The notes under the pieces: generated by a model | What the model saw: only the letters and a program-made list of their open reading frames with translations | What the model was told of the DNA's origin: nothing | The model's database searches: none | Program-made: the position numbers and the translations under genes | In this document: positions 7,118 to 9,821 of the stretch, one piece after another | Layout: every line of letters begins with the position of its first letter | How positions within the stretch are numbered: the first letter of the stretch is position 1 | Origin: Propionibacteriaceae bacterium | Lineage (GTDB): Bacteria > Actinomycetota > Actinomycetes > Propionibacteriales > Propionibacteriaceae | DNA length: 9,821 bases | Assembly: GCA_003158895.1 (NCBI GenBank) | Contig: PMLO01000144.1 | Coordinates: forward strand, 431-10,251 | Direction: 5' to 3'

Positions 7118-7144
7118 CCCGAGTTCACGCGAACCGGGGGTCCC
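7114..7144 (+). terminator. Large GC-rich hairpin downstream of the kinase gene
   Basis: GGGACCC (7114-7120) pairs perfectly with GGGTCCC (7138-7144). An inner stem GTTC/GAAC (7123-7126 with 7131-7134) closes an ACGC loop. No T-tract follows, which is common for actinobacterial terminators, so it may end the kinase transcript. Its first arm shares GGGA with site B, so the two structures cannot form together in one RNA. Confidence 0.45.
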
Positions 7145-7226
7145 ACTCTCGCACCGCCGACATCACAATTGTCTGTGTACGCAGAAGGATTGACCCGCAT
7201 GTAGGCCATCCCGACTTGATCAAAGC

Positions 7227-7232
7227 TATAAC
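7227..7232 (+). promoter_or_regulatory. Candidate -10 box for the small-gene run
   Basis: TATAAC is a good -10 match in an A/T-richer patch, with transcription predicted near 7239, about 19 bases before the ATG at 7258. No good -35 lies at the right distance; TTGACC at 7190-7195 is too far upstream. That absence would fit an activator-dependent promoter, but it is weak evidence. Confidence 0.4.
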
Positions 7233-7257
7233 GTCGGCGTCAGACAGGAGACCCATC

Positions 7258-7401
7258 ATGCCTACTTACAAGGCAAGCGCGAGCCCGTCCGGAAACGCAA
7301 CCATCCGTCGCGTCTGCTCCAATGGAAAGTGCGGCGGAGCTTACTACATCTCGTATGGCGCGCAGAACTACGCCTGCCCCCATTGTGGTTTCCGTCAATG
7401 A
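7258..7401 (+). CDS. Small four-cysteine zinc-ribbon-like protein (47 aa)
   Basis: This is a 47-residue protein with cysteines at 20, 25, 40 and 43, arranged C-x4-C-x14-C-x2-C. The second pair is in a CPHCGF knuckle, as in zinc ribbons. The N-terminus (MPTYKASASPSG) is polar and basic and shows no signal peptide or double-glycine leader. The ATG at 7258 is preceded at seven bases by a clean AGGAG (7246-7250), which decides the start over an in-frame ATG at 7216 that has no ribosome site. It is the first gene after the two-component system and its stop overlaps a 17-codon frame by ATGA. Zinc-ribbon folding is the simplest reading. A secreted or modified Cys-containing peptide is a less likely alternative. 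I do not recognise the family. Confidence 0.72.
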   Translation: MPTYKASASPSGNATIRRVCSNGKCGGAYYISYGAQNYACPHCGFRQ

Positions 7402-7451
7402 TCGTCTACGGTGCGCGGACGTCGAAAGTAATGCGAGTCACGTCGAGATGA
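7398..7451 (+). CDS. Possible 17-residue linker ORF (MIVYGARTSK...)
   Basis: This is an ATG-initiated 17-codon frame. Its start overlaps the stop of the zinc-ribbon gene (ATGA, 7398-7401) and its own stop overlaps the start of the next gene (ATGA, 7448-7451). It fills the gap exactly, so ribosomes could pass from one gene to the next without a Shine-Dalgarno. It may be a coupling leader or the remains of a longer gene. No function can be assigned. Confidence 0.4.
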   Translation: MIVYGARTSKVMRVTSR

Positions 7452-7810
7452 CAAACATCTATCTCAAGCTCATTGAGGAAGCGCGTGGCCTCCCGGCCTC
7501 GTTCACTGCTATGGGGACACGCATCGAGTCCTTCGATTCCACCGATGAGGGCCCGACCGTCACGGGGTGGCACATCTGCGAGTTTGCGAACGGCAAGACC
7601 CCGAGCGACTGGACGAATGAGTTCCACCTGGTGGTGGATCAGTCGGGCGAACTCTGGGAGCTCTTCCGATCCCAGCACTATGACGACCAAGGAACGAGTC
7701 TCTACCGGCATCGGAGCCTCCGGCAGGTCAACGCCGAGCAACTTCGGGTGTGGAACACCCACGGCTGGAACTTCGCGAAGATCCGGGAGTCCATTGAGGA
7801 CCTCGTCTAG
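7448..7810 (+). CDS. Hypothetical protein, 120 aa
   Basis: This 120-residue soluble protein is of a family I do not recognise. It has no signal peptide or membrane segment. It is mixed acidic and aromatic, with blocks such as GWHICEF (about 42-48), SDWTNEFHLVVDQSGELWELF (52-72, a likely beta hairpin), HRSLRQV and a C-terminal GWNFAKIRESIEDLV. The ATG at 7448 is chosen because it forms an ATGA overlap with the preceding 17-codon frame. The same frame is open further upstream to an ATG at 7322, but that start lies inside the zinc-ribbon gene. Third positions use many A and T, unlike the flanking genes, suggesting acquisition. Its place in the run suggests it works with the small peptides, for example as a partner or immunity-type protein, but nothing in the sequence proves this. 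Confidence 0.65.
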   Translation: MTNIYLKLIEEARGLPASFTAMGTRIESFDSTDEGPTVTGWHICEFANGKTPSDWTNEFHLVVDQSGELWELFRSQHYDDQGTSLYRHRSLRQVNAEQLRVWNTHGWNFAKIRESIEDLV

Positions 7811-7900
7811 CGCGGTTCGAACCACCGTGTGGCCCACCCGGCCAAATCGCTGAGGACCAAGACCGGCGCCCGCGGGGGGGGCAATTCAGAAAGGAACATT
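7811..7900 (+). other. Gap with palindrome and G8 tract before the 111-aa gene
   Basis: The gap holds the 10-bp palindrome GGTTCGAACC (7814-7823) and a run of eight Gs (7874-7881). A Shine-Dalgarno-like AAGGAA (7891-7896) precedes the ATG at 7901. No promoter boxes are evident. The long G run within 30 bp of the start could be length-variable. The same reading frame is open from an ATG at 7829, so slippage there would affect a longer product if one is made. Confidence 0.4.
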
Positions 7901-8236
7901 ATGGCACTCAAGGGCGTGTCAGCCGTGCTGCGATTCACCTGCGGCCCAAAGGCTGCGCTCAATGACTGCAAGGCCGCGGCCGCGTCTGTTCTTGGCGAGG
8001 TCTACTGGCGGGAAGGGCTCTGGGACGAGTACGCGCCCCCAGAAGCGGTGTATTCCGAGGGCGGCAGCGCTGGGAGGGGGAAGATCGTGGTCGGCGTGGA
8101 TGTCTTACATTCAATGGATATCCCCTGCGAGATCAATGTCCGGCTGTGGGATCTGTCTTTGCTTTCGACTCGCGCGGGCACCGTGCAACTGATGAACAAC
8201 GTCATAGACGCGTCTCACGGCCAGCGCGTCTCATGA
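7901..8236 (+). CDS. Hypothetical protein, 111 aa
   Basis: This 111-residue protein is of a family I do not recognise. The N-terminal half (MALKGVSAVLRFTCGPKAALNDCKAA in pieces, 1-26) looks helical. The middle has WREGLWDEYAPPEAVY (about 40-55), and the rest alternates hydrophobic residues in a beta-rich pattern (KIVVGVDVL, CEINVRLWDLSLL). There is no signal peptide or transmembrane helix. The ATG at 7901 has AAGGAA four bases upstream and a G8 run behind it, and is preferred over the in-frame ATG at 7829, which lacks a ribosome site. Its stop overlaps an ATG by ATGA (8233-8236), linking it to a 45-codon frame. Codon use is less G/C-biased than in the kinase or tgt genes. Confidence 0.62.
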   Translation: MALKGVSAVLRFTCGPKAALNDCKAAAASVLGEVYWREGLWDEYAPPEAVYSEGGSAGRGKIVVGVDVLHSMDIPCEINVRLWDLSLLSTRAGTVQLMNNVIDASHGQRVS

Positions 8237-8370
8237 TTGCGTGCAATCTTCGAGACAGGCTCGAGAATCGTCAGGGCAAACGCGTCACGGAGGGAGTCCT
8301 GCCGAAGCTAGAAGCCGGTTCCCCATGGTTCCGGGGGTCAAGACTCATCAGTATCCTTGGAGGGAGGTGA
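8233..8370 (+). CDS. Possible 45-residue basic protein
   Basis: This 45-codon frame begins in an ATGA overlap with the stop of the 111-aa gene, and its TGA lies inside the Shine-Dalgarno of the 24-residue peptide gene. The predicted product (MIACNLRDRLENRQGKRV onward) is basic and soluble with no recognised motif. The overlap arrangement is the main support. It could equally be an untranslated spacer, because the protein has no family features. Confidence 0.35.
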   Translation: MIACNLRDRLENRQGKRVTEGVLPKLEAGSPWFRGSRLISILGGR

Positions 8371-8371
8371 T
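8359..8371 (+). promoter_or_regulatory. Near-perfect Shine-Dalgarno for the 24-residue peptide
   Basis: GGAGGGAGGTGAT includes GGAGGTGAT (8363-8371), complementary over nine bases to the 16S rRNA 3' end. GAGG ends seven bases before the ATG at 8375. It is the strongest ribosome site in the window and decides the start of a frame that would otherwise be ignored as too short. Confidence 0.75.
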
Positions 8372-8374
8372 GAG

Positions 8375-8449
8375 ATGATTTGGTGGATGATCTATTGGGG
8401 TCTTTGCCTTGCGACAGGCACCATGGCCGGCGCGGCACATCACCTGTAG
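8375..8449 (+). CDS. Trp-rich hydrophobic micropeptide (24 aa)
   Basis: This 24-residue peptide begins MIWWMIYWGLCLATG and ends MAGAAHHL. Residues 1-20 form a single uninterrupted hydrophobic stretch with three Trp and one Tyr near the N-terminus, long enough to span or insert into a membrane. It contains one cysteine and two C-terminal histidines. There is no charged N-terminus and no leader-peptide cleavage motif. The near-perfect Shine-Dalgarno at 8359-8371 is strong evidence of translation. It is the last gene of the small-gene run and is followed eight bases later by a strong hairpin. Plausible roles are a small membrane subunit, a leaderless bacteriocin-like or toxin-like peptide, or a regulator of a membrane protein. 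None can be chosen from sequence. Confidence 0.6.
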   Translation: MIWWMIYWGLCLATGTMAGAAHHL

Positions 8450-8455
8450 GGACGC

Positions 8456-8485
8456 TCTCTGGCCCGGCAGGCGCCGGGCCAGAGA
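8456..8485. terminator. Bidirectional 13-bp hairpin terminator
   Basis: CTCTGGCCCGGC (8457-8468) and GCCGGGCCAGAG (8473-8484) pair perfectly around an AGGC loop, and one more T-A pair extends the stem to 8456 and 8485. It lies between the end of the small-gene run on the plus strand and the end of tgt on the minus strand. The symmetric stem without a T-tract on either side suits a shared terminator for convergent genes. Confidence 0.82.
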
Positions 8486-8500
8486 ATCCGCGCATGCTCC

Positions 8501-9730
8501 TCAGCCCCTCTGGTAGCGGTCGAGCCACTCTGTACGGAGCTCAACGAAGCGCCCCTGCTCGATGCTGTCGCGGATGTCGTCGACGAGCTTCACGGTGAAC
8601 CACTCGTTGTGGATGGTCGCGAGCGTGGAGGCGAGCATCTCCTTGGCCTTGAACAGGTGGTGGAGGTACGCCCTCGAGTAGTGCGTGCAGGTGTAGCAGC
8701 CGCAACCGTCCTCGAGGGGGCCGAAGTCCCGCCGGTACGCAGCCGTGTTGACGTTGTAGCGGCCGCGGTGCGTGTAGATCGCGGCGTTGCGTGCCACCCG
8801 TGACGGGTTCACGCAGTCGAACGTGTCCGCGCCCGCGGCGATGCCGGCGAACAGGTCATCGGGCTCCGAGATCCCGAGCAGATGGCGCGGCTTGTCCTCG
8901 GGCAACGACTCGGAGACCCACCCGACAATCGTGCCGAGGTTCTCCTTCTCCAGCGCGCCGCCGATCCCGTACCCGTCGAAGCGGTGCCCGTCGACCTCCA
9001 GCGATGCCAGCCCGGTTGCGGCCTGCCGGCGCAGGTCCTCGTACTGCGCACCCTGGACGACACCGAACAAGGCTTGGTACGGGCGGTGGCTCCGCTCCTG
9101 CGTGAGCCGGCCGTGCTCCGCGAGGCACCGTGCGGCCCAGGCGTGCGTGCGCTCGACGGAGCGTTCCTGGTAGTCGCGGGTGTTCATGAGCGTCGTCAGC
9201 TCGTCGAACGCGAACATGATGTCGGCGCCCAACTGGTGCTGGATCCGCATGCTCACCTCCGGCGTGAAGCGATGGGTGTCGCCGTTGAGGTACGAGGTGA
9301 ACGTCACGCCGTCGTCGTCGACCTGCGCGAGCCGCGTGGAGCCCTCCGCGATGACCTCGTCGTCGGGCACGGTCGTGTCCATCGCGAGGACCTTCTTGAA
9401 GCCGACGCCGAGACTCATCACCTGGAAGCCGCCCGAGTCGGTGAACGTCGGGCCGGGCCAGTTCATGAACCGCCCGAGCCCTCCCGCGGCGTCGACGATG
9501 TCGAAGCCGGGCTGAAGGAACAGGTGGTACGCGTTGGCGAGGACGGCCTGCGCCCCGAGGTCTGCGACCGCTTCCGGCAGGACGGCTTTCACGGTGGCCT
9601 TCGTGCCGACGACGACGAAGGCGGGCGTACGGATCGTGCCGTGCGGCGTGGTGATGACGCCCGTACGTCCCAGCTCGCCCTCAATGCGCGTGCCCGCCTC
9701 GAACGAGAAGCTCACGTCAGGCCCGTGCAT
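8501..9730 (-). CDS. tgt: tRNA-guanine(34) transglycosylase
   Basis: Tgt exchanges guanine at position 34 of GUN-anticodon tRNAs for a queuosine precursor. The 409-residue protein is a TIM barrel. It carries TDSGGFQ (97-103, D98 equivalent to the general base D102 of the Zymomonas enzyme) and the nucleophile D305 in FDCVNPSRVARN, where bacterial enzymes usually read DCVxPTRxARNG. Its zinc site is C343, C345, C348 (CGCYTC) and H374, with Zymomonas-like spacing. Relative to that enzyme there are about 29 extra residues between D98 and D305. The base-pocket loop reads GIGGALEKENL (255-265) rather than GGLAVGE, so preference among preQ0, preQ1 and queuine is open. The ATG at 9730 overlaps the upstream gene by 14 bases. 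A GTG at 9713-9715, just past that gene's stop, is an alternative start. It converges on the small-gene run at a shared terminator. Confidence 0.96.
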   Translation of the reverse strand: MHGPDVSFSFEAGTRIEGELGRTGVITTPHGTIRTPAFVVVGTKATVKAVLPEAVADLGAQAVLANAYHLFLQPGFDIVDAAGGLGRFMNWPGPTFTDSGGFQVMSLGVGFKKVLAMDTTVPDDEVIAEGSTRLAQVDDDGVTFTSYLNGDTHRFTPEVSMRIQHQLGADIMFAFDELTTLMNTRDYQERSVERTHAWAARCLAEHGRLTQERSHRPYQALFGVVQGAQYEDLRRQAATGLASLEVDGHRFDGYGIGGALEKENLGTIVGWVSESLPEDKPRHLLGISEPDDLFAGIAAGADTFDCVNPSRVARNAAIYTHRGRYNVNTAAYRRDFGPLEDGCGCYTCTHYSRAYLHHLFKAKEMLASTLATIHNEWFTVKLVDDIRDSIEQGRFVELRTEWLDRYQRG

Positions 9731-9821
9731 CGATGTCAGCGAGGAGCCTCAGCTGAGCCACGGCGACGGCACCGGCCGTCACCGTACGGAGCACTGTGTC
9801 GGCGATGAGGACAGCCTGGGC
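9717..9821 (-). CDS. C-terminal tail of an unidentified protein upstream of tgt
   Basis: This minus-strand frame enters from the right edge of the window and gives 34 residues (AQAVLIADTVLRTVTAGAVA and on) ending in TGA at 9717-9719. It overlaps the tgt ATG by 14 bases, so it probably lies in the same operon and is translationally coupled to tgt. The VLRTVTAG pattern is faintly like the LRTETAG tail of RsmE-type SPOUT rRNA methyltransferases. That is too short a match for an assignment. Confidence 0.55.
   Translation of the reverse strand, partial: AQAVLIADTVLRTVTAGAVAVAQLRLLADIDARA

Noticed and set aside
7814..7823. GGTTCGAACC as the T-arm of a tRNA or an att site
   Set aside because: No acceptor stem, anticodon arm or CCA-proximal pairing surrounds it, and no second copy or integrase is present. 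It is just a short palindrome.
7406..7837. 143-codon minus-strand frame opposite the 120-aa gene
   Set aside because: It has no ribosome site and no family features. The plus-strand frame fits the chain of ATGA overlaps, so I prefer it, although neither protein has recognised homologues.
8882..9808. 308-codon plus-strand frame over tgt
   Set aside because: It is antisense to an unmistakable tgt gene and lacks domains.

Overview
The window comes from a high-GC actinobacterium. The strong G/C bias at third codon positions, several GTG starts, a DUF5709 protein and an actinobacterial-type tRNA-guanine transglycosylase all point that way. I cannot name the genus from the sequence alone. The DNA between about 7.1 and 8.45 kb is visibly less G/C-biased than the flanks and looks acquired.

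Layout. On the minus strand at the left lie a proline iminopeptidase (cut off by the window edge) and, just upstream of it, a small acidic DUF5709 protein. Divergent from these is a YhhQ-type queuosine-precursor transporter (1099-1845, +), followed by a protein with two GT2 glycosyltransferase domains (1913-3706, +). Next is a two-component pair joined by a GTGA overlap: a response regulator (3775-4923) and a sensor kinase (4920-7100). After the kinase there is a C/G-rich inverted repeat, a hairpin and a probable promoter. A run of very small genes follows (7258-8449), several linked by ATGA overlaps. It includes a four-cysteine zinc-ribbon-like peptide, two unrecognised proteins of 120 and 111 aa, and a Trp-rich hydrophobic peptide of 24 aa behind a near-perfect Shine-Dalgarno. 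A 13-bp hairpin separates this run from convergent tgt (8501-9730, -) and the 3' tail of the gene upstream of tgt.

Most notable point. Both partners of the two-component system appear to be tandem internal duplications. The regulator reads receiver - decayed HTH - receiver - intact LuxR HTH, with both receivers keeping their phosphorylation residues. The kinase reads membrane domain - intact DHp/ATPase - second membrane domain - decayed DHp/ATPase. Each protein therefore pairs an intact copy with a degenerate copy. Similar C/G inverted repeats lie just before the regulator gene and just before the small-gene run, so the system may control itself and the small genes.

The transporter and tgt are the two components expected for salvage of a queuosine precursor. 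They sit at opposite ends of the window with the glycosyltransferase, kinase and small-gene block between them.
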